Source of the DNA: Streptomyces dengpaensis
GTDB taxonomy: Bacteria > Actinomycetota > Actinomycetes > Streptomycetales > Streptomycetaceae
NCBI RefSeq assembly: GCF_002946835.1
Contig: NZ_CP026652.1
Coordinates: 4,836,001 to 4,900,000 of the forward strand
Length of the DNA: 64,000 bases
Direction of reading: 5' to 3'
Part shown: positions 29,002-37,113 of the stretch, in pieces
Layout: every line of letters starts with the position of its first letter
How positions within the stretch are numbered: the first letter of the stretch is position 1
The notes under the pieces: model-generated
The model's database searches: none
What the model was told of the DNA's origin: nothing
The model's input: only the letters and a program-made list of their open reading frames with translations
Position numbers and translations under genes: made by a program

Positions 29002-29030
29002 ACTCTAGGAAGCTGAGGCATCCCGTTCAA
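29002..29030 (-). promoter_or_regulatory. Strong HrdB-like promoter
   Basis: On the minus strand, TTGAAC (29025-29030), a 17-bp spacer and TAGAGT (29002-29007) form a near-ideal vegetative promoter. The predicted start is near 28995 and reads into the 12-codon ORF and towards the 2OG oxygenase. Confidence 0.7.
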
Positions 29031-29356
29031 CCGGTTTTTCGAGACGGCGATCAGCCCACTCAAGTCGTCATCTCATTTGGGTGACTCAATAGGCTGTGGC
29101 TCGTGGCGGAATGTGGTTTGAAGCCTCCCCCCTCAGTCTCGGGCCACACCCCTCTCCACCGCCCTGCCTTCGTCTCGTAGCCCGGCGCGGATCGCCGAGT
29201 CCTCCGCTTCCCGGGAGAGGTCCGCGCCGGGGGCGGCCAGCGAGCGTGAGGGGGTTGGTTGGGGCGGGCGGGGCGGGATTGTGGCGTACAACGATTTCGT
29301 CCAATCTTTGGGGAAGGTGGTGTGGGCTGGGTCACGTTCGAGTTGAATGATGGCGA

Positions 29357-30790
29357 GTGAGTGAACTGTCGCGCCGTACGAGCGGACGCAGCCTGCAGGG
29401 GGTCCAGGTGAGTGCTTCCCGGCGTAGTGGGACCACCGATGAGCTGGGGCCGGACGAGCCCGAGCGGGATGGTTCCGATCTGCTTGCCGCGCTGTTGGAC
29501 GGGATGGACGCGGCATTGTGTGCGCTCGATGCCGATGGGGTCGTCACCCATTGGAATCGCGAGGCCGAGCGCATTCTGGGGTGGACCGCGGCCGAGGCGG
29601 TGGGTCGGCGCGGGTTTGCCGGGTGGGCCGTGCGGACCGCGGACGCCGAGGAGGTCGAGGGGCGGCTGATGTCCGCCATGCAGGCTCCCGGGCGGCAGGT
29701 GAACGAGTTCGCCCTGCTGACCAAGGACGGCGGGCGGGTGCTCGTGCGGACGCAGTCCGCCGCCGTGCTCGGGCCCGACGGGAAGCCCGCCGGGGTGTAC
29801 TGCGCCTTCAGCGAGGTGCACGCGCAGATCGATCTCGAGCGGTCCATCGCGCTGAGCGAGGCGTTGTTCGAGGACGCCAGCTGGGGTGTGGTGCTGGTGG
29901 ACGCGGATTTGCGGCCCGCTGTCGTCAACGCTCACGCGGCGCGGGCGCTGGGGACCGGGCGTACGTCGGTTCTCGGGCGGCCCCTGGGGGAGCTGCTCTC
30001 CCAGGGTGTGGAGGAGCTGGAGAGCGCGCTGACCCATGTGCTGGCCGAGGGCGCGCCGCCCGCTCCCGCCGAGATGTGGGTGAGTGTGCGCACGCCGGAG
30101 GGCGAGAAGCGGCGGTGCTGGCGGAGCGGCTTCCTGCGGCTCGCCTCGCCGCTCGCGGAGGAACCCGTTCCGCTGGGTGTCGGGTGGCTCTTCCAGGACG
30201 TGACCGAGGCCAAGCACACCGAGCAGGAGGCCGCCCTGCTGCGGTTCCGGGCCAATCAGCTGCACCGCGCGGCGCGCGCCGCGGCCGAGTGCGAGGACCC
30301 GGGGGAGGCCGCCACCGTCCACCTCGACTTCGCGCTCGCCGGTTTCGCCGACTACGCGCTGATCGACCGCGTGGCCGAGGGCTCGGCCCAGGACGGCGAG
30401 GGTCCGGTTCGGCTCGTACGGGCCGCCGCCACGCCCGCCGGGGCGCCGGGGCCGAGCGTGCTGACCGGGAAGGCGGGGCTGCCCGTGCGGTACGGGGAGG
30501 GGCATCCCGCGTTGCAGTGCGTGGAGCGCGCCGGGTCCGTACGTTCCAGCGCGGGCGCCGTCGCTCCCGAGCAGGCGCGGGAGTGGGCCGTGGCCCGCCA
30601 GTGGCCGCCCGAATCCGTGCACGCGCTGTGCGCGGTGCTGCGCAGCCGGGGGCGGACGCTGGGCGTCGTGACGTTTCTGCGGGGGGCGGGGCGCAACCAG
30701 TTCGAGCGGGCGGACGCGACGTACGCGGAGGATGTGGCCGTACGGATCGCCATGGCCCTGGATCTGGAGGAACTGGTGGGGCGGTCCTAG
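29357..30790 (+). CDS. PAS/GAF sensory protein without output domain
   Basis: A 477-residue cytoplasmic protein. The first PAS domain spans about 40-150 (LLDGMDAALCALDADGVVTHW, ERILGWTAAEAVGRRG); a second is about 155-290 (ALFEDASWGVVLVDADLRPA, GWLFQDVTEAKHTEQEAAL); a GAF-like domain fills 300-470 (ADYALIDRVAEG, VLRSRGRTLGVVTFLR, FERADATYAEDVAVRIAMALDLEEL). This is the sensor half of Streptomyces RsbU-type phosphatases, but the SpoIIE domain is absent, so it may act by protein contact. The GTG at 29357 is uncertain; GTG 29408 with GGGGG upstream is an alternative. Confidence 0.75.
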   Translation: MSELSRRTSGRSLQGVQVSASRRSGTTDELGPDEPERDGSDLLAALLDGMDAALCALDADGVVTHWNREAERILGWTAAEAVGRRGFAGWAVRTADAEEVEGRLMSAMQAPGRQVNEFALLTKDGGRVLVRTQSAAVLGPDGKPAGVYCAFSEVHAQIDLERSIALSEALFEDASWGVVLVDADLRPAVVNAHAARALGTGRTSVLGRPLGELLSQGVEELESALTHVLAEGAPPAPAEMWVSVRTPEGEKRRCWRSGFLRLASPLAEEPVPLGVGWLFQDVTEAKHTEQEAALLRFRANQLHRAARAAAECEDPGEAATVHLDFALAGFADYALIDRVAEGSAQDGEGPVRLVRAAATPAGAPGPSVLTGKAGLPVRYGEGHPALQCVERAGSVRSSAGAVAPEQAREWAVARQWPPESVHALCAVLRSRGRTLGVVTFLRGAGRNQFERADATYAEDVAVRIAMALDLEELVGRS

Positions 30791-30824
30791 TTCCGTCCAG
30801 TTCCTGGTTCCGTCCAGTTCCTGG
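30791..30824. repeat. 17-bp tandem duplication after the PAS gene
   Basis: TTCCGTCCAGTTCCTGG occurs twice back-to-back immediately after the TAG stop codon of the PAS gene. Confidence 0.9.
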
Positions 30825-30893
30825 GGCCCCTGCCGCCGTCTGCGGCGCCCGGCCGTCCGTGGCCCCCGAAGCGCCCGTTCGGCCGTACGCCCG

Positions 30894-31652
30894 TCACTGG
30901 TGCCGGTAAAAGATCCGGTCCCCGTACTCCGTCATCACGCGCCTGTTCCACTCGTGGCCGCCGTCGACGTTGCCCGAACGGAGCAGCGGTGGCTCGATGC
31001 CGCGGTCGGCGAGGGCGCCGGCGGCCGTGGCCATGACGGCCTGGAGGAGGGCCGTCGTGACGACGGTGGAGGCGGGGGCGAAGGGGGCCGCGATCGCGTC
31101 GGCGGTGAGTTCCGCGTCGCCGACCGGGATCCTCGAGTCGAGGACGATGTCGCAGTGGTCCTTCAGGTACGTCCCCGAGGCGTGCCGGGACGTCGTCTCG
31201 GAGGCGTACGCGACCGAGGTGACGCCGATGACCTTCACGCCCAGCGCGCGGGCTTTCATGGCCATCTCGACGGGGAGCGCGTTGCGGCCGGACAGCGAGA
31301 TGATCACGAGTACGTCGCCGGAGCGGACCGGACTGGATTCCAGGACGGCGCTCGCGAGGCCGTCGACGCGTTCCAGGGCGGAGCCGAGCGTCGCGGGCAT
31401 GACGTCGACGCCCACGACCCCGGGGACGACGAGCAGGTTCATCAGGGCGAGGCCGCCCGCGCGGTAGACGATGTCCTGCGCGGCGAGCGAGGAGTGTCCG
31501 GCGCCGAAGGCGAAGAGCCGTCCGCCGTCGGCGACGGTGTCGGCGATCAGCGTTCCGGCCGCCTCGATGTCCCCGGCGTCCTCGTCCCGGACCTGCTGCA
31601 GCAGGCCGATCGCGGCGCCGAAGAACTGCCCGGCCAGCTTGCTGTCGCTCAT
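30894..31652 (-). CDS. SIS-domain phosphosugar-binding protein
   Basis: A 252-residue SIS protein of the YckF/HxlB-like or GmhA-like group. FAFGAGHSSLAAQDIVYRAGG and VLVIISLSGRNALPVEMAMKARALG are the two phosphosugar loops, and LKDHCDIVLDSRIPVGDAEL follows. Members isomerise sugar phosphates or regulate amino-sugar use; there is no HTH, so an enzymatic or binding role is likely. The ATG at 31652 has GGGGG about 8 bp upstream. It is divergent from the DmdR1 gene. Confidence 0.82.
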   Translation of the reverse strand: MSDSKLAGQFFGAAIGLLQQVRDEDAGDIEAAGTLIADTVADGGRLFAFGAGHSSLAAQDIVYRAGGLALMNLLVVPGVVGVDVMPATLGSALERVDGLASAVLESSPVRSGDVLVIISLSGRNALPVEMAMKARALGVKVIGVTSVAYASETTSRHASGTYLKDHCDIVLDSRIPVGDAELTADAIAAPFAPASTVVTTALLQAVMATAAGALADRGIEPPLLRSGNVDGGHEWNRRVMTEYGDRIFYRHQ

Positions 31653-32032
31653 CGGCGAAGCCCCCTTGGACGTCTCGTGGCCAGAGGCGGGTGAGCGGTC
31701 GAACCGGCGGCCCGGCGCAGCCGTACTCCCGTCGTGTCGCGGATCACGTTGCGGTCTGGACCAGTGCTGTGTCAATACGGCCCCCGCTGCGGTTCGCGGG
31801 GGGCGACACTGGGCAAGGGGCGCCGGGTCGCATCCGTCCCGGCCGCGCCCCCGTGGGCCCGTACGGCCGCGGAGTCACGCGGTGGCACGCGGTGGCACGC
31901 GGTGGCAGTCGTCACCGCGTGGTCGCGACGGCGAGGCACGGTTGTCAGTGGTATGCGTCAGAATTGAGTTCAGGGCCAGCGCACGCGCCGGTGAGCCATC
32001 GAGTCTCCGGCAGAGCTAATCGAGGGGCACGA
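31653..32032. other. 380-bp divergent region with 10-bp direct repeats
   Basis: It lies between the SIS gene and dmdR1. At 31871-31910 a 10-bp unit, GGTGGCACGC, is repeated three to four times with small changes, ending in a hairpin CGCGGTG/CACCGCG (31898-31919). No classic iron box (TTAGGTTAGGCTCACCTAA) is seen, so iron autoregulation is not evident. GAGGGG serves the dmdR1 start. Confidence 0.6.
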
Positions 32033-32914
32033 ATGTCCGGACTGATCGACACCACGGAGATGTATCTCCGCACCATCCTCGAGCTGGAGGAGGAAGGCGT
32101 GGTCCCCATGCGCGCCCGGATCGCGGAGCGGCTCGACCAGAGCGGGCCGACGGTCAGCCAGACGGTGGCGCGGATGGAGCGCGACGGCCTGGTGGCGGTC
32201 GCCAGCGACCGGCACCTGGAGTTCACCGAGGAGGGACGGCGGCTGGCCACGCGCGTCATGCGCAAGCATCGCCTCGCGGAGTGCCTGCTCGTCGACGTGA
32301 TCGGCCTGGAGTGGGAGCAGGTGCACGCCGAGGCGTGTCGCTGGGAGCACGTGATGAGCGAGGCCGTCGAGCGGCGTGTGCTCGAGCTGCTGCGCCACCC
32401 GACCGAGTCGCCGTACGGGAACCCGATCCCGGGTCTGGAGGAGCTCGGCGAGAAGGACGGTGCCGACCCGTTCCTGGACGAGGGCATGGTGTCGCTGGCC
32501 GAGCTCGACCCGGGTTCGGACGGCAAGACCGTGGTCGTTCGGCGTATCGGCGAGCCGATTCAGACGGACGCGCAGCTGATGTACACGCTGCGGCGGGCGG
32601 GCGTGCAGCCCGGCTCCGTGGTGAGCGTGACCGAGTCGGCGGGCGGGGTCCTGGTGGGCAGCGGCGGCGAGGCCGCGGAGCTGGAGGCGGACGTCGCCTC
32701 CCATGTGTTCGTGGCCAAGCGCTGACTTCACCCCCCGGCTGTCTTTCTGGCGAAGCGCCGGCGTCACCCCGCGGCTGGCACCGTGGCCAAGCGCCGGTGT
32801 CACCCCGGCGCACTGCTGACTTCCCGGCACCCGCGAGGGGCAGCCCCCGGGCGCCGGCCGAGGGGACCGGCATCGAACCGACCCCCCACGTCGGACCCGG
32901 GGTGCTCGCCGCAC
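31970..32914 (-). CDS. Antisense ORF over dmdR1, possible Adm counterpart
   Basis: A 314-codon frame from GTG 32914 to 31970 spans dmdR1 completely in antiparallel orientation. In S. coelicolor a gene named adm was reported to overlap dmdR1 in this way and to affect antibiotic production. The protein read here is Arg/His/Pro-rich and low in recognisable structure, as most shadow frames in GC-rich DNA are. It is listed only because of that precedent. Confidence 0.25.
   Translation of the reverse strand: MRRAPRVRRGGSVRCRSPRPAPGGCPSRVPGSQQCAGVTPALGHGASRGVTPALRQKDSRGVKSALGHEHMGGDVRLQLRGLAAAAHQDPARRLGHAHHGAGLHARPPQRVHQLRVRLNRLADTPNDHGLAVRTRVELGQRHHALVQERVGTVLLAELLQTRDRVPVRRLGRVAQQLEHTPLDGLAHHVLPATRLGVHLLPLQADHVDEQALREAMLAHDARGQPPSLLGELQVPVAGDRHQAVALHPRHRLADRRPALVEPLRDPGAHGDHAFLLQLEDGAEIHLRGVDQSGHSCPSISSAGDSMAHRRVRWP
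32033..32725 (+). CDS. dmdR1: Iron-dependent DtxR/IdeR-family repressor DmdR1
   Basis: A 230-residue metalloregulator that binds DNA with Fe(II) and represses siderophore and iron genes. It has an N-terminal winged helix (ARIAERLDQSGPTVSQTVARMERDGL) and metal ligands in RKHRLAECLL and HAEACRWEHVM (the Cys, His and Glu positions of both sites). The dimer segment is followed by a C-terminal SH3-like domain (VVRRIGEPIQTDAQLMYTLRRAG to HVFVAKR). The length is that of Streptomyces DmdR1. GAGGGG lies 8 bp before ATG 32033. The opposite strand is open across the whole gene, a situation described for dmdR1/adm in S. coelicolor. Confidence 0.9.
   Translation: MSGLIDTTEMYLRTILELEEEGVVPMRARIAERLDQSGPTVSQTVARMERDGLVAVASDRHLEFTEEGRRLATRVMRKHRLAECLLVDVIGLEWEQVHAEACRWEHVMSEAVERRVLELLRHPTESPYGNPIPGLEELGEKDGADPFLDEGMVSLAELDPGSDGKTVVVRRIGEPIQTDAQLMYTLRRAGVQPGSVVSVTESAGGVLVGSGGEAAELEADVASHVFVAKR
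32712..32817. repeat. 36-bp tandem repeat including the dmdR1 stop
   Basis: Three copies begin at 32712, 32748 and 32784 (TGGC(C/G)AAGCGC...). The first includes the last codons and TGA of dmdR1; in copies 2 and 3 the stop position has changed to CGG. The period is a multiple of three, so the copies keep the reading frame of dmdR1, and that frame stays open past the stop to 33058. Confidence 0.85.
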
Positions 32915-33528
32915 CCCCGTGCCGGGTGTGACAACACCCGTGACACCAGAGGCAGTTGTGATCCTTCCGCGACCCTACTGAAACCAAGATTCAGTGTGCG
33001 GAATCGCAGCGCTCGGACCGTTTGCGTGCGAGGCTATCGCGTGAGGCATATGACCTGAGGGCTCTTGACCGTGTCCGAGAGCAAGTCTGGAAGCTTGTCC
33101 GAGAGCAAGTCCGGAAGCGATGGGGCGCGGTCGGAGAGGGGGCGGGAGGATGTGCCGCAGACATGGAGAGGGCCCCGGCACCAGATGGCGCCGGGGCCTG
33201 TCCTCCCCTGTGCTGACCCGGAGCCCCGAGCTCTCAGGGTCATTCCCCTCGGACCGGTTTCCCCGAGCGGTCCGCCTCCCGCTGAAGATCTCCCCTCGGC
33301 GACGGCGGTCAATCCTGGAGCATGGTCACTCGAATGAGGGGTGTTGCAGCCAGGAAGGCCATTTTCGAAACCTCATTCGATAACGTGGTGGCGCAGCAGG
33401 GGTACATCTAGAGAGCAGCACAACCAGCAGGAGCAGCGGTACGACGGCGGTAGGAAGCGGTACGAGTGGACCGGCCGGTTCGAGCGGGAGTGTGCCGGTC
33501 CGAGCGAGCTAGGGGGGTGCCAATACCG
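32818..33528. other. Intergenic region before the alpha/beta hydrolase
   Basis: About 700 bp without a convincing gene. It holds a 24-bp tandem duplication (33072-33095 and 33096-33119, TGTCCGAGAGCAAGTC core). It also holds a terminator-like hairpin GGCCCCGGC/GCCGGGGCC (33171-33179, 33190-33198). A 10-bp inverted pair TCGAATGAGG/CCTCATTCGA (33330-33339, 33371-33380) lies inside a 25-codon ORF from ATG 33334 (MRGVAARKAIFETSF...). The ORF lacks a good ribosome site; a leader role is possible. Confidence 0.5.
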
Positions 33529-34395
33529 ATGGTGCGGCGCATCGACGTGACGGGAGCGGGCGGCGTACGCCTCGCTGCCTGGGAGTTCGCCGAGTCTCCC
33601 AAGATCGACCCTCCGAGGGCCTCGGAAGAGCCTGGCGTGCTGTTACTGCATGGCCTCATGGGCCGCGCCTCGCACTGGGCGTCCAGCGCCCGCTGGCTCT
33701 CCGAGCGGCACCGCGCCGTCGCCCTCGACCAGCGCGGCCACGGCCAGAGCGACAAGGCGCCGGAGGCGGAGTACACCCGCGAGGCATACGTCGACGACGC
33801 CGAGGCCGCCCTCGAGCAGCTCGGCCTCGCCCCGGCCGTCGTCATCGGCCACGCCATGGGCGCACTGACCGCCTGGCAGCTCGCCGCCAAGCGCCCGGAC
33901 CTCGTCCGCGGCCTGATCATCTGCGACATGCGGGCATCGGCCCTGGGCGCCGCGTCGCAGCGTGAGTGGGAGGCCTGGTTCAAGGCCTGGCCCGTCCCCT
34001 TCGCCACGCTCGCCGACGTACGCAAGTGGTTCGGTGAGGACGACCCCTGGGTGGAGCGCCCGAACCCGTCCCGCGGCGAGTTCTACGCCGAGGTGATGCA
34101 CGAGTCCCCGGACGGCTGGCGCCCGGTCTTCGAACCCGAGCAGATGCTCAAGTCCCGCCAGACCTGGGTGTACGACGCCCACTGGGAGGAACTCGCGCAG
34201 GTCCAGTGCCCCGCGCTGGTCGTACGGGGCCTGGACGGCGAGCTCGGCCGGGCCGAGTCCCAGGAGATGGTCCGCGTCCTGCCGCGCGGCCAGTACGCGG
34301 AGGTGGCCGACTCCGGCCACCTCGTGCACTACGACCAGCCGGAGGCCTGGCGCGCGGCGATCGAACCGTTTCTGGACGGGGTCCTGACGAGCTGA
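33529..34395 (+). CDS. Alpha/beta hydrolase fold protein with Ala at the nucleophile position
   Basis: A 288-residue alpha/beta hydrolase. The oxyanion loop LLLHGLMGRASHW, ALDQRGHGQSD, the acid in VVRGLDGEL and the His in VADSGHLVHYD are all in place. The nucleophile elbow reads VVIGHAMGALTAW: the expected Ser of GHSMG is Ala (codon GCC). The protein therefore cannot use the normal Ser mechanism. It may be a cofactor-free oxygenase-like or lyase-like enzyme, a binding protein, or an inactive paralogue. ATG 33529 follows AGGGGGG; GTG 33517 is too close to that site. Confidence 0.85.
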   Translation: MVRRIDVTGAGGVRLAAWEFAESPKIDPPRASEEPGVLLLHGLMGRASHWASSARWLSERHRAVALDQRGHGQSDKAPEAEYTREAYVDDAEAALEQLGLAPAVVIGHAMGALTAWQLAAKRPDLVRGLIICDMRASALGAASQREWEAWFKAWPVPFATLADVRKWFGEDDPWVERPNPSRGEFYAEVMHESPDGWRPVFEPEQMLKSRQTWVYDAHWEELAQVQCPALVVRGLDGELGRAESQEMVRVLPRGQYAEVADSGHLVHYDQPEAWRAAIEPFLDGVLTS

Positions 34396-34486
34396 GCGTT
34401 GCCCGGAGCCGGGGGTGCCCCTGGCTTGGTTGCGCAGCCCGGCGCCGACGGGGTGCCGCCTGCGCCCACACGTGCCGCCTGGGGGT

Positions 34487-34512
34487 CCCCCACGCCCTTA
34501 AGGCAGTGGGGG
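34487..34512. terminator. Hairpin between convergent genes
   Basis: CCCCCAC (34487-34493) pairs with GTGGGGG (34506-34512), with GCC/GGC around a TTAA loop inside. It lies between the ends of the alpha/beta hydrolase and ABC permease genes and may terminate both. Confidence 0.6.
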
Positions 34513-34540
34513 AGGCACGACTGCCCGCAGGCTGGGCCAG

Positions 34541-36208
34541 TCAGCCCTTGCTCACCGCCGCCAGGATCTCCGGCAGCCGCCGAGCCGTCCGCGGTGCCGC
34601 CAGCCGTAGTCCGAGCACCGTGATCAGGGCCCCGTACCCCGCACCCAGCGGCAGCAGCAGCCACGTCCAGCTGTCCCCGTCGGCCGTGACGTTCAGCCAG
34701 ATCGTGAGGGCGATGACCGGGGCGGCCAGCAGGGCCGCCGCGATCATGCCGCCGAAGATGGAGATCCAGGCGAGGCCGGCCTGACCGGGGGCCACGTTCT
34801 TGTAGCCCTCCTGCGGGATCGAGTACGCGAAGCGGGCCGACGACCAGGCGCCGGTGGCCAGCATCGCGCCGAGCAGCGCGAAGGAGAGGCCGAGCACCTC
34901 GGGCAGCCTGGGCCAGTCGCCGAGCATCGCGGTCGTCAGGACGGTCACGAGGGTCGCGTACGGCAGGGTGATCACCAGCAGTGCCAGGGCGCGCCCGCGC
35001 AGTTCGACGTACGCGTCGCGCGGGGACGAGATCGTCATCGCGACCATCCAGAACGCGGACGTGTCCTGCCCGAACTGGTTGTACATCTGGATCCCGAGCA
35101 TCCCCGCCGCGAAGCACGCGAAGTAGATCGAGCCGGTGCCCTGAAGTGCGTTGAACACCGGCACGATCAGCCCGATGGCCAGCGATGTCACCCACGCGGC
35201 CTTGGTCTTCGGATCGCGCCACACATACCGCAGGCTGCGCTCCATGACGGTCCCGGTGCGCCCGGCGGGCAGCAGCCGCGCGAGCCCCGACGACCCCCGC
35301 TCGCGCGCGGCGGGCTCGGCGGCCTGCAGCGTCGACCCGTCCGGCGACGTCATCAGCCGGGTCAGATGCCGTGCCCACAGCGCCAGCAGCCCCGCCAAAG
35401 CGGCCACACTCAGCGCCAGTTGGACGGCCGCGACTCCGTACGCCCCCTCGCTCGCCGAATCCACCGCGTCGATCGCCGACGCGGGCGGCACCCAGCGCAG
35501 TACGTCCGCCGCCGGGTCGAGCTGGGAGAGGCCCCCCGCCGAACCGAGCCGCTGCGCACCGAAGTTGACCAGCTGCGCGCCGATCGCGATCACCAGGCCG
35601 CTCAGCACGGCCAGGTCGCGGCCCTTGCGGCTGGACAGCAGCCGGATGTTGGCGGCCGCGACGGCCCGTGCCAGGGCCACGCAGACGAGCAGGGTCAGGA
35701 CCACGGCGACGACCGCGGTGACGTACGCCGCCGTTCCGCGCGCCACGGCGATGACCGAACCGAGGAGCAGGCACAGGGTGAACAGCGGCCCGATGCCCAC
35801 CAACGAGGCCGCGAGCAGCGCCCGTACCAGCGGGCGCGGGCGCAGCGGCAGCATCACCAGGCGCGTCGGATCGAGCGTCTCGTCGCCGGCCGCGAAGAAC
35901 AGCGGCATCACGGCCCAGCCGAGCGCGAGGATCGAAACGAGCAGCATGGCGATGGTGGTGGCGTGCGTGTTGCCGCGCAGCATGATCAGGCCGAGCAGCT
36001 GGAGGGCGGCGAACAGCAGGACGAAGACGACGGAGGTGATGTACGCGGCTCGCCGTCCGGCCGACTGCCGCAGCCCGTTGCGCAGCAACGACAGCTTCAG
36101 CCGTACGACGGTGGGGGTGATCGACGCGGCGGAGGCGCGGGTGGCGGTGGTGATCGTCGCGCCCGAGCCGGCGTTCGTGCTCGCGTTCGCGCTCGCGTTC
36201 GCGCTCAT
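34541..36208 (-). CDS. ABC transporter permease (ABC-2 exporter type)
   Basis: A 555-residue membrane protein of about 12 helices. After an Ala/Ser/Asn-rich N-terminus (SANASANASTNAGS), helices begin at YITSVVFVLLFAALQLLGLI. A cytosolic loop holds DETLDPTRLVMLPLRPRPLV, and the second half restarts at AAWVTSLAIGLIVPVFNALQ. This is the two-half, export-type permease with its ATPase encoded just upstream (ATGA overlap at 36205-36208). The cargo is unknown; drug or lipid efflux is common for the family. The open frame reaches far upstream on the same strand, but that part overlaps the ATPase and is a shadow. Confidence 0.85.
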   Translation of the reverse strand: MSANASANASTNAGSGATITTATRASAASITPTVVRLKLSLLRNGLRQSAGRRAAYITSVVFVLLFAALQLLGLIMLRGNTHATTIAMLLVSILALGWAVMPLFFAAGDETLDPTRLVMLPLRPRPLVRALLAASLVGIGPLFTLCLLLGSVIAVARGTAAYVTAVVAVVLTLLVCVALARAVAAANIRLLSSRKGRDLAVLSGLVIAIGAQLVNFGAQRLGSAGGLSQLDPAADVLRWVPPASAIDAVDSASEGAYGVAAVQLALSVAALAGLLALWARHLTRLMTSPDGSTLQAAEPAARERGSSGLARLLPAGRTGTVMERSLRYVWRDPKTKAAWVTSLAIGLIVPVFNALQGTGSIYFACFAAGMLGIQMYNQFGQDTSAFWMVAMTISSPRDAYVELRGRALALLVITLPYATLVTVLTTAMLGDWPRLPEVLGLSFALLGAMLATGAWSSARFAYSIPQEGYKNVAPGQAGLAWISIFGGMIAAALLAAPVIALTIWLNVTADGDSWTWLLLPLGAGYGALITVLGLRLAAPRTARRLPEILAAVSKG

Positions 36209-36999
36209 CGGGCGGCCCCGCCGCCCAGCCAGTCCAGGTCGGTTCCGGCGGAGCGGCCGTTCGCGCCGACCAGTTCCAGGAAGGCCTGTTGCAGCGAGGG
36301 TGCGCTGCCCCGCACCTCGGCGAGCGGGCCGTGTGCGCGGATGCGCCCGGCGGCCAGGACGGCGACCCAGTCGCAGAGTGACTCGACCAGTTCCATCACA
36401 TGGGAGGAGAAGACGACCGTGGCGCCCGACGCGGTGTAGCGCTCCAGGACGCCGCGGATGGTCTGCGCGGAGACCGGGTCGACGCCCTCGAACGGCTCGT
36501 CGAGGAAGAGGACTTCGGGGTTGTGGAGGAGGGCGCAGGCCAGGCCGATCTTCTTGCGCATGCCCGTCGAGTAGTCGACGACGAGTTTGTGCTGGGCGCC
36601 CGCGAGGTCGAGGACGTCGAGGAGCTGGGTGGCGCGCTTGTCGACCTCGGCGCCGGGCAGACCGCGCAACCGGCCGGTGTACGCGAGCAGTTCGCGCCCC
36701 GAGAGTCGTTCGAAGAGCCGGAGTCCTTCCGGGAGGACTCCGATGCGTGCCTTCACCTCCACCGGGTCGCGCCACACGTCGTGGCCCACGACCTCGACGG
36801 TTCCCTGGTCGGGCCTGAGCAGCCCGGTCACCATCGAGAGTGTGGTGGTCTTTCCCGCCCCGTTCGGCCCGACGAGGCCGATGAACCGGCCCGCGGGCAG
36901 CTCCAGATCGATCCCGGCCACGGCGATCTGCTCCCCGAACCGCTTCCAGAGCCCCCGTACACGTACCGCGGCCACGGCCGCCTCTGTTCCCTCGGTCAT
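36205..36999 (-). CDS. ABC transporter ATPase
   Basis: A 264-residue ATP-binding subunit. Walker A is GPNGAGKTT, the signature is YSTGMRKKIGLA (a variant of LSGGQ seen in export systems), Walker B is VLFLDEPFEGVD, and the H-loop is SSHVMEL. It drives the permease encoded downstream. ATG 36999 is followed by a short Glu/Ala N-terminus. A common Streptomyces intergenic sequence lies just upstream. Confidence 0.9.
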   Translation of the reverse strand: MTEGTEAAVAAVRVRGLWKRFGEQIAVAGIDLELPAGRFIGLVGPNGAGKTTTLSMVTGLLRPDQGTVEVVGHDVWRDPVEVKARIGVLPEGLRLFERLSGRELLAYTGRLRGLPGAEVDKRATQLLDVLDLAGAQHKLVVDYSTGMRKKIGLACALLHNPEVLFLDEPFEGVDPVSAQTIRGVLERYTASGATVVFSSHVMELVESLCDWVAVLAAGRIRAHGPLAEVRGSAPSLQQAFLELVGANGRSAGTDLDWLGGGAAR

Positions 37000-37026
37000 G
37001 CAAGCACCATACGGGGGAGTAGCGTC

Positions 37027-37090
37027 CCTTCAGGGGCGCGGGGAACTGCGCGAGCAACCACGAAGAGGCCGCAGTCGCCGAACAACCGGA
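37027..37090. repeat. Common Streptomyces intergenic repeat
   Basis: CAGGGGCGCGGGGAACTGCG followed by CGAGCAACCACGAAG and GGCCGCAG is a form, from memory, of a sequence scattered between genes of many Streptomyces chromosomes. It lies between the ABC ATPase start and the primase-like gene end. Confidence 0.55.
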
Positions 37091-37113
37091 CGGGGCAGGA
37101 CGGAATGCGGCAC

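Noticed and set aside
31871..31910. Iron box for DmdR1 autoregulation.
   Set aside because: The GGTGGCACGC repeats do not resemble the TTAGGTTAGGCTCACCTAA consensus.
33065..33337. A 90-codon plus-strand ORF with a duplicated SESKSGS stretch.
   Set aside because: No ribosome site, weak third-position GC bias, and a strong hairpin inside it; the duplication is better seen as a DNA repeat.
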